Notes: a model not told the origin generated them from the sequence alone. Counted from the first letter of the stretch, positions 46,974-56,966 are shown. The stretch is 64,000 nucleotides of DNA from Pseudomaricurvus alcaniphilus (GCF_011440395.1 NZ_JAAOIX010000001.1:1162402-1226401), one strand, 5' to 3'. Translations and numbers: made by a program.

Positions 46974-46995
46974 AATACCAGTGCCCGGCAATTGA

Positions 46996-49251
46996 TTAGC
47001 GCTTGCGCGGTTTCTCCGCCGGCTTGTTGCCCGGCTTCATTTGTAGCTTACCGGCTGCCTTCTTACTGACAGTTTTCCTGGCGGCAGTCGGCACATTGGC
47101 CACTGGTCCGGTGGCGCTCGGCTCACTCTCAAATTCCAGCGACAACTCGAAACTGTCTTGTCCTTTATTTTTGCCTTCCCGCTTATCCAGGCCCTTTACT
47201 TTGCTCTTATGAAGCTTGTCCTTAACTCCGTCTTTGGCCCCCGGTTCACCACCGAAAGTGCCAGCGTCGATACCATCTTCCAAATCACTTTCTATTCCAT
47301 TTTCCATACCACCATCTAATCCAATAATGGCATCGAACAGTTCGTCCCAGTCGTCGTCGATGGAGTGGGTCATCTGCGGAATCAAATCCTCAAACGGGCT
47401 GCCCGTTGGCGCTTTCGCCGGAGGCTTAACAGCAGGTTCATGCTTGGCTTCAGGTTTGGCTTTCGACTTGGGTGCATCTGCGGTCAAGGGCGAGGGTACG
47501 ACTTCACCGGTATCGATATCCAGCTCCAGTGGCCCCAGGGTCTGCAAGTCTGCATCGGTAATTTCAAAATCATCGTCCAATAGATCCGGCAGAGCCTCCC
47601 GCTCGGCAGCACTCTGCACTGCGGCCGTTGCTACGCTCTTGCCTGGCGCCGTTCCCGCTTTGCTCTTTGCCGCCCCGGTATTTGTCGTCCCGGAGGATGA
47701 CGTCGCATTGTTGGTCGCCCTGGACGGCGTCGCTGCGGCGCTTGCTTTTGCAGCGCCGGCGGTCACGGTAATTGGGGCCACCGCAATCGGCAGCTCCCGG
47801 GTTTTATAGCGTGAACCCTGTTGCTCCCAGAGGCGCCGGATAATAAGTGCCAGCAGAATCAGGGCCAGTAACAGCAACCCCAAAGCCGCCCAGCCCTTAT
47901 AGGCATCGCGATTAGCCAGCGGCGTTTGCGCCGGCTGTGTGGCACTGTTGATGTCAAGCAGTGACTGCCCGGGCGGCGGGGTCGCTGCTGCCGCGACCCC
48001 GCCACCAGCAGCAGGATTCGCAACCACAGTAGTCGCAGCCGGGCTGCCGGCGCCGCTACGCTGACGATTAAGCGCTTCCAGTTGTTGGGCCTGCAGCTCC
48101 ACCAACTCTTTCAACATATTGATGTAATCGGAGTTTTCAATGGTATCGATCTGCCGGCGCAGGTCGGCATTGTCACGCTGCACCCGGTCGATGGATTCCC
48201 GGGTGCTGTCGAGATAGGCTTTGAGTGCCTCTGGGCTTTCCGCGTCCAGCTCGGCAAAACTCGGCGTCGAGCCCTCACTTTTTTCCGACAGCCGCAACAT
48301 GCCCGCCGCCTGGTCGGTGTCGCGCTCCGGCGCCGGCACCGGACTCACAGCACTGGCCGGCTCCCGGGTAGGCAGATTATTCATCCAGGCACGATTACCA
48401 CCCGCTGCGCCGGACTCGCTCTGGACAGCAGCGGCGGGCGCGCTGACGGCGCCAACGCTGCCGGATTCCCCGCCCAGTTGCAGCGGTAAATCACTGGCCT
48501 GCGGCAACTGCAAGCTGGCACCGGCTTTCAAGCGATTGATATCACCGCCAATAAACGCCTGGGAGTTGTGCTGGAACAGCCACTGGCTCACCCGAGCCGG
48601 GCTTTCCCCGCGCCCCTCGGACCAGCGCCGAGCGATAGCGGAGAGGCTGTCACCACTCTGCACGCGGTAACTGTCCGCCGTCAGTGCCGTCACAGCGGTG
48701 CGGCGACTCGCTACTGCCGCGGCGCCTGCGCTGCCAGCAGCAGTTTTGCTGACGTTGTTGCTAATGTTGCCGGGGCCGGTAGTTGCGCCAGCACCGCTGC
48801 CACTTGCCGCAGGGCGCGAGTCAACCGCTGTCGCGGCCAGGGCTGGCGGGTCGAGAAACAGAGTGTATTCACGAATCAGCGAACCCTTCGACCACTGCAG
48901 CTCCACCTGGAAATTAATAAAGGGCTCCAGCACCGGCCGGCGACTTGCCACCCGCACCACCACGCCGGCATCGGTGTTGTCCAGCTCCAGCACCAGGTCG
49001 TAATTTACCGAAAGGGCGTCGAAGCCGAATTGCTGCGCCCGGGTTATGTCGAGTTTTTGCACCAACAGGTCTTGCGCACGATATTCCCGGGCGGAGTCGA
49101 CCACATTGATTTCGGCCTGCAGCGGCTGCCCCAGCAGCGAGCTGGAGGTGATTTCACCGAGACCAAGGGCCGCGGCGTTGAACGACAGCAAAACGCCACT
49201 CAGCAATGCAGCAACGGTGATAACGCAGGGTTTGTGCTTACCAAACAGCAT
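46996..49251 (-). CDS. FimV/HubP-family polar peptidoglycan-binding protein
   Basis: A 751-residue protein. Signal peptide at about 1-28, then the conserved FimV N-terminal domain (LGLGEITSSSLLGQPLQAEI, FINFQVELQW, REYTLFLDPP). A LysM domain follows near residue 195 (YRVQSGDSLSAIARRW). After a coiled-coil segment (about 345-395) there is one membrane helix (GLLLLALILLALII, about 455), and then an acidic cytoplasmic region. The protein ends in a lysine-rich tail instead of the TPR-like domain that usually closes FimV proteins. FimV organises the cell pole and supports type IV pili and type II secretion, encoded nearby. Confidence 0.8.
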   Translation of the reverse strand: MLFGKHKPCVITVAALLSGVLLSFNAAALGLGEITSSSLLGQPLQAEINVVDSAREYRAQDLLVQKLDITRAQQFGFDALSVNYDLVLELDNTDAGVVVRVASRRPVLEPFINFQVELQWSKGSLIREYTLFLDPPALAATAVDSRPAASGSGAGATTGPGNISNNVSKTAAGSAGAAAVASRRTAVTALTADSYRVQSGDSLSAIARRWSEGRGESPARVSQWLFQHNSQAFIGGDINRLKAGASLQLPQASDLPLQLGGESGSVGAVSAPAAAVQSESGAAGGNRAWMNNLPTREPASAVSPVPAPERDTDQAAGMLRLSEKSEGSTPSFAELDAESPEALKAYLDSTRESIDRVQRDNADLRRQIDTIENSDYINMLKELVELQAQQLEALNRQRSGAGSPAATTVVANPAAGGGVAAAATPPPGQSLLDINSATQPAQTPLANRDAYKGWAALGLLLLALILLALIIRRLWEQQGSRYKTRELPIAVAPITVTAGAAKASAAATPSRATNNATSSSGTTNTGAAKSKAGTAPGKSVATAAVQSAAEREALPDLLDDDFEITDADLQTLGPLELDIDTGEVVPSPLTADAPKSKAKPEAKHEPAVKPPAKAPTGSPFEDLIPQMTHSIDDDWDELFDAIIGLDGGMENGIESDLEDGIDAGTFGGEPGAKDGVKDKLHKSKVKGLDKREGKNKGQDSFELSLEFESEPSATGPVANVPTAARKTVSKKAAGKLQMKPGNKPAEKPRKR

Positions 49252-49401
49252 GTATGTGTCTCTATGGCCTTTCCAACACTGGCACTGCTAAAAGGCAACT
49301 CGTGTTTATTCCATGGGCGCGGGTTTTCATTGACCCCAGCGGCACCGGTGCCTGTCCGCTACGTACGCGCTACGTACGGACCCTGAAACTCGCTGGTTTG
49401 A

Positions 49402-49424
49402 CCGTCCCCGCAACACAGGGACGG
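49402..49424. terminator. Hairpin between gltX and the FimV-like gene
   Basis: Stem CCGTCCC / GGGACGG around a nine-base loop, 78-100 bases past the gltX stop. No good T run follows on the minus strand, so it is at best a weak or Rho-assisted terminator. The remainder of 49252-49501 contains only an 11-base CGCTACGTACG tandem pair (49358-49379) and the FimV promoter region. Confidence 0.4.
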
Positions 49425-49501
49425 CACAAAAGAGCAGTCTTGACGAAAAGTATAGCCGGCAATGGACTTAATGCCATGTTGGGCTATGCAACTCAATTCT
49501 G

Positions 49502-50992
49502 CTACCGGTTCAGGGCTTCGTAGGCTTTTTCCAGTTTTTTCAGCTGCTTCTTGCCCAGTTCACCGCAACACACGCCCAGGGCATGGCGCAGGCGGGCCCG
49601 GCTCATGTCCGGCCCCAGCAATACCATGGAGTCCATCACGGAAAAAGACGCGGTGGTACCGGCGATAGCGATAAACAGCGGCGCGAGAAAGTCCTTGAGC
49701 TTCAATTCGAGCTGGTCGGCCAGGGTCTTGAGGGTGCTGAAAATCTCGTCCCGATCCCAGTGGCGCAGGTTTTCCAGCCGCCAGAGGGAGAATTGCAGCA
49801 CCTCCTTGAGCTTGTCTTCCTCCAACTTGACCTCGGCAAAGCTGGCCTGGGTCAGCGGCAGCTGGCCGGACACCAGGAACGCCATCAGCGGCGCGAAGTC
49901 ACTGAGGGTATTCATCCGGGTCTGGGCGTGGGGCAATACCGCCAGCAGGTTTTCCCGATTGAAGGCCCAGCCCTGCAGCCGCTCCGCCAATTGCTCCAGC
50001 GACAGGTCCTCGCGAATCCAGAGGCTGTTGAGCCAGGACAACTTCTCGGTGTCGAATATGGGGCCGCCCAGAGATACCCGCTGCACATCGAAATTATCCA
50101 TCATCTGCTGCAGGCTGAACTTTTCGCTCTCATCCGGCATGGACCAACCCATCCGCCCCAGGTAGTTGACCAGCGCTTCCGGCAGGTAGCCCATGCGCTG
50201 GTAATAGAGGATGGAGGTGGGGTTTTTGCGCTTGCTGAGCTTGGATTTGTCCGGGTTGCGCAGCAGCGGCAAGTGACACAGCTGGGGCATTTCCCAGCCA
50301 AAGTATTCGTACAGTAGTTTGTGTTTGGGGGCCGAGTTGATCCATTCCTCACCGCGCAACACGTGAGTGATGCCCATCAGGTGATCGTCCACCACATTGG
50401 CCAGATGGTAGGTGGGCATACCGTCGGATTTCAGCAGGATCTGGGCATCCACCTGGCCCCAGTCCAGCTCTATGCTGCCGCGCAGCAGGTCATCTATCGG
50501 GCAGGGTCCCTCGCCTTCGGGAACATTCATGCGCACCACCGCGGGCATCCCGGCCGCCTTGCGACGCGCCACTTCCTCTTCTGGCAGCCGCAATTCACTG
50601 GGCTTGAGGGCGGCAAAGCCACCGGCCTCGCGCCGGGCGGCGCGCAGTTCGTCCAGCTCTTCCGGCGTGCGGTAACAATAGAAAGCGTGGCCCTTGGCCA
50701 CCAATTCCTCGGCGTAGCGGGCGTAGATATCGCGCCGCTCGCTCTGCCGATAGGGGCCGAACTCGCCGCCCTTGTCCGGGCCCTCGTCCCAATCCAGCCC
50801 CAGCCAGCGCAAGCTGTCCAGAATCGCCTGTTCCGACTCCGGTGTGGAGCGGGCCTGGTCGGTATCCTCGATGCGCAAGATAAACTGGCCGCCGTGCTGG
50901 CGGGCAAAACACAGGTTGAACAGGGCAATATAGGCGGTGCCTACGTGGGGGTCACCGGTGGGCGATGGGGCGATACGGGTGCGAACGGTCAT
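49502..50992 (-). CDS. gltX: Glutamyl-tRNA synthetase
   Basis: A 496-residue class I aminoacyl-tRNA synthetase that charges tRNA-Glu. [16 protein letters not shown] (5-20) holds the HIGH-type motif and KLSKRK the KMSKS-type motif. The anticodon-binding helical half follows. ATG 50992 is chosen, giving the standard N-terminus [13 protein letters not shown]; an upstream in-frame ATG at 51022 is less likely. No extra synthetase paralogue is visible. Confidence 0.96.
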   Translation of the reverse strand: MTVRTRIAPSPTGDPHVGTAYIALFNLCFARQHGGQFILRIEDTDQARSTPESEQAILDSLRWLGLDWDEGPDKGGEFGPYRQSERRDIYARYAEELVAKGHAFYCYRTPEELDELRAARREAGGFAALKPSELRLPEEEVARRKAAGMPAVVRMNVPEGEGPCPIDDLLRGSIELDWGQVDAQILLKSDGMPTYHLANVVDDHLMGITHVLRGEEWINSAPKHKLLYEYFGWEMPQLCHLPLLRNPDKSKLSKRKNPTSILYYQRMGYLPEALVNYLGRMGWSMPDESEKFSLQQMMDNFDVQRVSLGGPIFDTEKLSWLNSLWIREDLSLEQLAERLQGWAFNRENLLAVLPHAQTRMNTLSDFAPLMAFLVSGQLPLTQASFAEVKLEEDKLKEVLQFSLWRLENLRHWDRDEIFSTLKTLADQLELKLKDFLAPLFIAIAGTTASFSVMDSMVLLGPDMSRARLRHALGVCCGELGKKQLKKLEKAYEALNR

Positions 50993-51241
50993 GTATTTCA
51001 GGCTCTGGATAATGGATGGCAACAGGAATTCGACGCTGGCATTACTCTTACTCTGTTTACTCGGTTACGATAAAAGGCTCGCGGCAAAAGCAGGAAGACT
51101 TTGCCACGGACTGGCTGCCAGCAAAAGCCCGCGATTATACGCACTTCCGCCGCCCTCAACCAGCGACTAACCCGGCCAGGCGCCACAGAAAAGCCAGAAG
51201 AAGGCTGGAGAAAAAAGGCTGCGGCTCGCGGCGAAAACCAT

Positions 51242-51247
51242 TATAAT
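51242..51247 (+). promoter_or_regulatory. Candidate -10 box for the glycosyltransferase gene
   Basis: A consensus TATAAT lies 38 bases before the start at 51286. No convincing -35 is present 17 bases upstream. The remaining bases between it and gltX show nothing else. Confidence 0.4.
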
Positions 51248-51285
51248 GGCGCCAAATTCAACATAAGTAGCAAACGGATTTGATC

Positions 51286-52470
51286 ATGGCCTCGATCGCC
51301 ACCGCCGCAGCAGCTCCCCCCCTCGCCGCCCCTGAGTGTGAAAGCCCGGCCGTGTCCATTATCGTGCCCACTTATCGGGAGGCGTTGAATATCCCCCTGT
51401 TAGCCCGCGGCATAGACGATGTCCTGGCACCCCGGGCAACCCCATACGAACTGATTATCGTCGATGACCACTCAGACGATGGCACCGGTGCTGCCTGTGA
51501 GCAGCTGCTTAGCGAGGGCAACCCGGTCCGGCTGATCAGTCGTCGCCACCAGAGAGGCTTATCTTCGGCGGTGCTGGAGGGCTGCAGCAAGGCCCGCGGC
51601 ACTTACCTGGTGGTCATGGACGGCGATCTCTCCCACCCCTGCAGCGCCATCCCCGCCATGCTGGACCACTTGCAAAGCGGTGAGGCCGACTTTGTGGTTG
51701 GCTCCCGCTATGTGCCCGGCGGCTCCACCCACGCCAACTGGGGCTGGTCTCGAACCATTAACTCGCGCGTGCCCTCCTGGTTGTCGCGCCCACTCTCGCC
51801 CCTGCGGGACCCCATGTCGGGCTTCTTTGCCCTGCCGCGGGACTCGCTGCCGGAGCGGCAATTGCTGTCGCCGGTGGGCTATAAAATTGGTCTGGAGATT
51901 TTTGTCAAAGGTGACTTCGATAAACCCAAAGAAGTCCCCATCCACTTCGGCGAGCGCGTGCACGGCGAGAGCAAGCTCAGCGCGCGCGAGCAATTGCGCT
52001 TTCTGCAACACCTGCGGCGCCTCTACCACTTTCACTTTCCACTGCTGTCGGAGCTGGTGCAGTTCGGCCTGGTAGGGGCCAGCGGTTTTGTCATCGACCT
52101 GTTGTTTTATCTACTGCTGCAATGGCTGGTGGGCCTATCCCACACCACCGCCCGGGCGCTTTCCTTCCTGGTCGCGGCCTCCTGGAACTGGGGCTGGAAT
52201 CGCACCATCACCTTTTCCCAACACCAGCAGCTGGCCAAGCTGGTGCAGTGGCCACGCTTCCTGCTCACCTCCAGTCTCGGCTTTGCCGTCAACTGGGGTA
52301 GTTACGTACTTCTAACCAGTGAGTTCGCTTTCTTTGACCAAAACCGGATATTGGCGCTGATGGCTGGAGTGGCGCTGGGCATGGGGGTGAATTTCATTAC
52401 TGCGCGACTGTTTGTATTCAAGCCGTTTGCGGAAGACGTCAAGCGCGACAACGCCACTTTTAATGACTAA
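51286..52470 (+). CDS. GT2 polyprenyl-phosphate glycosyltransferase fused to GtrA-like membrane domain
   Basis: A 394-residue protein in two parts. Residues 20-245 are a family-2 glycosyltransferase of the dolichol-phosphate-mannose-synthase type (SIIVPTYREALNI, ELIIVDDHSDDGT, VVMDGDLSHP with the DxD metal site, GSRYVPGG). Residues 255-385 are a GtrA-like domain with four predicted helices (FGLVGASGFVIDLLFY, SWNWGWNRTITF). Such fusions load a sugar onto undecaprenyl phosphate and flip or transfer it for envelope glycans. ATG 51286 is preferred to TTG 51280. Confidence 0.88.
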   Translation: MASIATAAAAPPLAAPECESPAVSIIVPTYREALNIPLLARGIDDVLAPRATPYELIIVDDHSDDGTGAACEQLLSEGNPVRLISRRHQRGLSSAVLEGCSKARGTYLVVMDGDLSHPCSAIPAMLDHLQSGEADFVVGSRYVPGGSTHANWGWSRTINSRVPSWLSRPLSPLRDPMSGFFALPRDSLPERQLLSPVGYKIGLEIFVKGDFDKPKEVPIHFGERVHGESKLSAREQLRFLQHLRRLYHFHFPLLSELVQFGLVGASGFVIDLLFYLLLQWLVGLSHTTARALSFLVAASWNWGWNRTITFSQHQQLAKLVQWPRFLLTSSLGFAVNWGSYVLLTSEFAFFDQNRILALMAGVALGMGVNFITARLFVFKPFAEDVKRDNATFND

Positions 52471-52484
52471 TACCCGCCCCCGCG

Positions 52485-53276
52485 CTATAAACCCAAACCC
52501 AGCGATTGGTTGATCAGGTAAAAACCCTCGCTATCGGGGGCGCCGAGAAATTGCAGCCCCTGCGCCAATTGGGGATCGAGGTTTTGCCGCGCTCGCAACT
52601 TGCCCTTCAGTACCAGGTTTTTGCCCAGCTCGGAACTGGCGCTCAACTGCAGTTCCAGCGGCGCTGTTACGTCCATCACCTCGGCCTCCAGCACACCGCG
52701 ACCATTAGTTTGAAAACGCGTGCCGTAGGTGCCCAATTCCAGCCAGCGCTCGAACAGCAACACGCGCCCCTGCTGCCAACTGGCACTGCCACTGGCGCGC
52801 TCAAGCGCTCCATTGTGCATCTCCGCCGCGGCGATATGCAGAGACAACAAACCATCGGCGGGCGGGGCTTGCCACAGCGTTGCCACAGCGGCGGGCACGG
52901 TAATATCAGTGTCGGCAATACGCACCGTACCGGCCGGATTCACGCACAACAGCCCTTGCACTTGCTGGCGATTAAGCTCCGCTTCCAATTCGAGGCAGAG
53001 TTCCAGGCTTAGCAAGCGCAACGGCCTGACCCGCCAACGGGTTGCCCCGAGGGAATAATTGACGCCATAGAGGGGAAGTACCACCTCGCCCGCCTGGCCG
53101 CGCCAAAAACTGCCCGTTACCGCGCTTATCGCACTGCCCGGCAGGTTGCTCTGTACCAGGTTGGCCAGCAATGTCGCCGGTGCTTTGGCAAGCACCCACA
53201 GCAGCCAAAAAGCCAGCCCCAACAACAGCAGCTGCCACCAGCGCGAGCGACGCACGGGTGCGGTTGAATCTGCCAC
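52485..53276 (-). CDS. gspN: Type II secretion system protein N
   Basis: A 263-residue inner membrane protein with one N-terminal helix (WQLLLLGLAFWLLWVLAKAP) and a periplasmic beta-rich domain (GSFWRGQAGEV, LSLELCLELEAELN) typical of GspN. It is the last gene of the T2SS operon. GTG start three bases after the gspM stop, with a GGAGG ribosome-binding site that spans the junction. Confidence 0.87.
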   Translation of the reverse strand: MADSTAPVRRSRWWQLLLLGLAFWLLWVLAKAPATLLANLVQSNLPGSAISAVTGSFWRGQAGEVVLPLYGVNYSLGATRWRVRPLRLLSLELCLELEAELNRQQVQGLLCVNPAGTVRIADTDITVPAAVATLWQAPPADGLLSLHIAAAEMHNGALERASGSASWQQGRVLLFERWLELGTYGTRFQTNGRGVLEAEVMDVTAPLELQLSASSELGKNLVLKGKLRARQNLDPQLAQGLQFLGAPDSEGFYLINQSLGLGL

Positions 53277-53279
53277 GGG

Positions 53280-53771
53280 CTAGCCTCCTTTTCTCAACAC
53301 AATATTGGCCACCACCCGGCCTTCCTCCTGGCTCGCCACCATCGACAAACTGATCACCTGCACCCCCAGCTCCACTTCCATGCTGTACAGCCACTGCAAC
53401 AAGCGGGAGTATTCCACCTCCTGCAAACGCAAGCGCACCTCGCCATCGGCACCCGATTGCAGACCCTGCATGCTGAGCCCACTCTGGCGCAAGGCCTGGT
53501 CCACCTGCTGCGCCAGGCTGTTGCTGGCAGCCGGACGCACATTACTCGTCTGCCCCTGGATCACCTGGGCGGCCAGGTTTTTGACTCGGCCGTGGCTGGC
53601 TTGCAGGCCCGCCAGTTGCACCTGCTGGCTGTTGATATAGCCGTTTAGCGGCAGCACCAGCAGATGGTAGAGCAGGAACAGTGACAGCGCGGCCAGCAAT
53701 AGCAGCAGCATGACCTGGTCGCGGCTATCGCGGCGCAAGAATGCCGCTTTCAGTTCTGCCAACATTCTCAA
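53280..53771 (-). CDS. gspM: Type II secretion system protein M
   Basis: A 163-residue bitopic protein: short cytoplasmic start, membrane helix at about 20-42 (VMLLLLLAALSLFLLYHLLV), then a periplasmic coiled coil and ferredoxin-like domain (about 90-160). It pairs with GspL in the inner membrane platform. ATG overlaps the gspL stop by four bases. Confidence 0.9.
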   Translation of the reverse strand: MRMLAELKAAFLRRDSRDQVMLLLLLAALSLFLLYHLLVLPLNGYINSQQVQLAGLQASHGRVKNLAAQVIQGQTSNVRPAASNSLAQQVDQALRQSGLSMQGLQSGADGEVRLRLQEVEYSRLLQWLYSMEVELGVQVISLSMVASQEEGRVVANIVLRKGG

Positions 53772-55015
53772 ACTCCCGCTGTGCGCACGATTTGCAATTG
53801 CGCCAGGTGCTTCTGCTGGCGTGAACTGGAGCTGGTCAACTCCGCCCGGTAGCCCCGGGCGTTGAGCCGCGCGCGCAGGGCTTCGATATCCGCAAAGGAT
53901 TCCGACTCGATGCTGAGTCGCAACTCATGCTTGTTGCTCTGGTAATTCAAAGAGGCGACCCGGACTTGTTGGTGCTCATTCAAAATCGGGCCGACAAACG
54001 CCATCATGGGCAGGAAGTAACTGCGCTCGCCCTGGTTACCACTGCCCCTGACTTTCTGGCGCAGCTGTTTTTCCGGGTCCACCATGGCGCCCCTGGGCAC
54101 CGCCTGGCGGTAACTGGATTCAATCGCGCTGCGCACCTGTTGCTGTTGCGCCTGGAGATCGGCCACCTGCACCAGGCCAACCGCCAGGTAGAGCGCCACG
54201 GCGACACCGGCCAGCACCGATACCGCGCGCCACTGCTGCCACCAGCGGCCGAATGGCAGCATTTTGGCGAAGTCACCCCGGGCCAAATCCCGGGCTCTGC
54301 TGAGCAATGCCGTCGACAGGCGCAAGGGCTGTAACTCACTCTCTACCGGCAGCGAACGTAAAATGTTGGGTACGCAGCCGGTTAATGCCTGCAGCCCCCG
54401 GTCGTCCGGCGCCAACAGGTGCAGTGACTCGGGCAGCTCAATACCCTGGGATACCTGCGCGGCCACCATTTTCTCCAGCACTACCGGGGCCATGGAAAGA
54501 TCCAGGGCAAACGCCTGAGAGCCGGCCGGGTGAACCAGCACATTGCCATCCAGCTGCAGCGTCCAGCAATTTCCCGCCGCCCCGTCGAGCAAATCGAAGT
54601 CCGCCCAGCAGTGGCTGATCTCAAAACCCAGCGCCTCGAGTTCGTCATAGCGAGCCCGCAGCCAGTCTCTGTCGACCCAGTAGGCCTCGACCCGGTAGCC
54701 GGCCTCGCCCCGCTCCGGTATGGAATAGGCAAAATGCAATTCATCCACCGACCCGGCCAATTCATCTTCCAGTTGAAACGGGGCCAGGCTGGCCAGGTGG
54801 CGCAGCTCGGCCCGACTGAGCGTAAGGCCGCCGCGACCGACTCTCTGGCCGGGCAGGATCAGCCCCACAGCATCGTACTCTGACTGGGCCGCCCGGGCTT
54901 GCAACTCGGCGGCGGTCTCGCACCACTGCCAGGCGGATGCCCTCTGCTCAGCGAGCAGGCAGCAGGCGTAGCCGATGGTGCCATCCTCTTGTTCCAGTAC
55001 ACGAATTACAAACAC
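53768..55015 (-). CDS. gspL: Type II secretion system protein L
   Basis: A 415-residue platform protein. The cytoplasmic actin-like domain (about 1-245) binds the GspE N-terminus. One membrane helix follows (AVSVLAGVAVALYLAVGLVQ, about 255-275), then a periplasmic ferredoxin-like domain that contacts GspM. A GTG start at 55015 has GAGGG eight bases upstream and gives a short N-terminus like homologues. TTG 55030 is the alternative. Confidence 0.88.
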   Translation of the reverse strand: MFVIRVLEQEDGTIGYACCLLAEQRASAWQWCETAAELQARAAQSEYDAVGLILPGQRVGRGGLTLSRAELRHLASLAPFQLEDELAGSVDELHFAYSIPERGEAGYRVEAYWVDRDWLRARYDELEALGFEISHCWADFDLLDGAAGNCWTLQLDGNVLVHPAGSQAFALDLSMAPVVLEKMVAAQVSQGIELPESLHLLAPDDRGLQALTGCVPNILRSLPVESELQPLRLSTALLSRARDLARGDFAKMLPFGRWWQQWRAVSVLAGVAVALYLAVGLVQVADLQAQQQQVRSAIESSYRQAVPRGAMVDPEKQLRQKVRGSGNQGERSYFLPMMAFVGPILNEHQQVRVASLNYQSNKHELRLSIESESFADIEALRARLNARGYRAELTSSSSRQQKHLAQLQIVRTAGV

Positions 55016-55050
55016 GGTTTTAACCCTCAATTCTCACTCTTGTGGACCCA

Positions 55051-56244
55051 CTAGAGCCCGCTCCGCCCCACCACTTTGACGCCCGTTTCGCTGCGCTGCA
55101 GCAGGCTCACCAGGGTTCGCCGCTGGCGGGCGACGGCCGCTTCCACTTGCAGCTGAAAATAATGGCTGGTCACGGTCAGCCCCTCGGTGGCCAGGGTCGC
55201 CTCGCGGCCGAACACCGCCTCGGCCTCCGCCGTTTGGAAAAACTCTTCCGGGCTGGCAAAGCCCTGTTTATCCCCCTCCCCGGTCTGGCGCCGCGCCTGC
55301 CGCGCGGCATCCAGGCTTTCCGCCTCGGCCAACGACAGCGGCACTTGCTGCTCCTTGCTGCCCAGGGTCCTGAGCAACTGCAGCGGTGCGGTATTGAGGT
55401 TCAAGCTCACCGGTTCTGGCAGGGCCACCAGCATTGGCTCCAGTTGCTGGTAGAGCTCTGCACTGACGCCCTGCACCAGGCGCAATTCGGACACGCTGTA
55501 GAAATACTGATTGGCCGGGTGATAGGCCGGCTCCAGCTGCTGGTACTCATACAGCTCCGCCCCGCCCTGGCCGCTAACAGCAGAATCCCGGTCGATCCAG
55601 TCGACCACGGCCTCCAGTATAGCCACCGCTTCGGCCTCGCTCACCGGCAGCGCGTCAAAACTTTGTAGCAAGCGCACAAACTGCTGTTGAGCGGGGCTGA
55701 AAGCGGCGAAATCCGGTGTGTTCGACTGATTTTTGTAAACCAGTTTGGTCGCCAGCGAATTCAAATTAAGCCGTGCCTGGGCGTCGCGGATGGCCGGCGT
55801 CAAACCGTCACCCCGCTCATTCACCGGGAAATACACCCCCTCCCGGGCCCAGTTTTCCCCGAGGTGATCCACCTTGCTGTTGTTGTAGTCGTCCTGCAGC
55901 AGGTAGGCCGCCAGGCTCTCCGCCCCCTGCAGGTAGGCCTCGGCCTGGGCCCCGTGCCAGCGATTCTCGCCCCGCGCCAGGGTCAGCTGAAACCAGAAAC
56001 CCATGCTGGTCGCCAGCCCGGCCACCACCGCCACGATCAACAGGGCCATAATCAACACCGCCCCCGACTGTCGCGCCCTGGCTGGCTCCCAGCCGGCCCG
56101 CAATTTATGCGCCGGCAGTTTATGGGCCGGCAATATGCGCTCTGGCAGTATGCGCTCTGGCAGTATGCGCTCTGGCAGTATGCGCTCTGGCAGTATGCCC
56201 TCTGGCAGTTCGCGCTCTGGCCGTTGTCGTGCTGCTGCGATCAC
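55051..56244 (-). CDS. gspK: Type II secretion system minor pseudopilin K, with repeat-expanded leader
   Basis: A 397-residue protein. The prepilin peptidase site appears to be RQSG followed by AVLIMALLIVAVVAGL at about residue 60, as in GspK, which lacks the Phe+1 of other pseudopilins. The large periplasmic body follows (about 90-397). The leader before the cleavage site is about 60 residues instead of 6-15 and contains tandem ILPER and LPAHK pentapeptides from a 15-bp DNA repeat. The ATG overlaps the gspJ stop (ATGA), supporting the long leader. A TTG after the repeat would give a 14-residue leader. Confidence 0.85.
   Translation of the reverse strand: MIAAARQRPERELPEGILPERILPERILPERILPERILPAHKLPAHKLRAGWEPARARQSGAVLIMALLIVAVVAGLATSMGFWFQLTLARGENRWHGAQAEAYLQGAESLAAYLLQDDYNNSKVDHLGENWAREGVYFPVNERGDGLTPAIRDAQARLNLNSLATKLVYKNQSNTPDFAAFSPAQQQFVRLLQSFDALPVSEAEAVAILEAVVDWIDRDSAVSGQGGAELYEYQQLEPAYHPANQYFYSVSELRLVQGVSAELYQQLEPMLVALPEPVSLNLNTAPLQLLRTLGSKEQQVPLSLAEAESLDAARQARRQTGEGDKQGFASPEEFFQTAEAEAVFGREATLATEGLTVTSHYFQLQVEAAVARQRRTLVSLLQRSETGVKVVGRSGL
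56101..56220. repeat. 15-bp minisatellite in the gspK leader, eight units
   Basis: Eight contiguous 15-bp units fill 56101-56220. Three units (56146-56190) are identical, CAGTATGCGCTCTGG, and the others differ by 1-5 bases. Being a multiple of three, the repeat keeps the gspK frame and encodes repeated ILPER/LPAHK pentapeptides on the minus strand. Confidence 0.9.
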
Positions 56245-56966
56245 TGCGCGGCACCCGCCAACAGGAACACCCGCTTGCTCTCGGGCAGGGTATCTGCCAC
56301 CAGGGTCACTTCCACCGCCCGCGGCAGACTGGTGTTATTGACAGTGCCGTCGTTACTGCTGAGCGGCCACTGTTCCACCCAGTCACTGTCGTCCAGCCCC
56401 GCCGCCGAGAGCGGTAAAAAACGCAGCCTTAGTTGCTCCACTCCGGGCAGCAACAGGCGGCGCTGCATGGCGGGCAGTATGCCGTCGTAATAATCCCGTT
56501 GCGGCCAGCTGACCCGATACAAACTGCCGTCCTGTAACTGGTAGGCCACTCCCTGCAATTCACTGCGCACTTGCCCCAGGGGGTTGGACCAGCCGGAGCG
56601 GGTCAGGCGCAAAAACCAGGTATCACCAACAAAGGTGAAGCTATCCAGCTCAGCAGCGGCCACTGCCTCGAACGCCGGCAGGCTTTGTTGCTGCCCCTGC
56701 AGCGGCGCCCGGTTGATGCTGTGCTGCAGATCCTGGCGGATAAACTGCCAGGTTCGCTCCACCGCATTCATCTGCTCGGCGGCAAGCTTCATGGCGCGGG
56801 AGGCGTCCGACGCCACCGTCAGCGACTGGTAAGCCAGCACCGCCACCACCGCCGACAGTCCCAGCGCCACCAGCACTTCCACCAGGGTAAAGCCGCGGTC
56901 GCGGCGCAACCCTGGCCGCGGCCGCATGGCGATGGCTATTGCGCCATGGACACTACTCATCGGCAC
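56241..56966 (-). CDS. gspJ: Type II secretion system minor pseudopilin J
   Basis: A 241-residue prepilin-like protein. The processing site is RDRG followed by FTLVEVLVALGLSAVVAVLA, with Glu at +5. GspJ joins GspI and GspK at the tip of the pseudopilus. A GTG start at 56966 overlaps the gspI stop (TAGTG). ATG 56960, two codons in, is equally possible. Confidence 0.9.
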   Translation of the reverse strand: MPMSSVHGAIAIAMRPRPGLRRDRGFTLVEVLVALGLSAVVAVLAYQSLTVASDASRAMKLAAEQMNAVERTWQFIRQDLQHSINRAPLQGQQQSLPAFEAVAAAELDSFTFVGDTWFLRLTRSGWSNPLGQVRSELQGVAYQLQDGSLYRVSWPQRDYYDGILPAMQRRLLLPGVEQLRLRFLPLSAAGLDDSDWVEQWPLSSNDGTVNNTSLPRAVEVTLVADTLPESKRVFLLAGAAQ

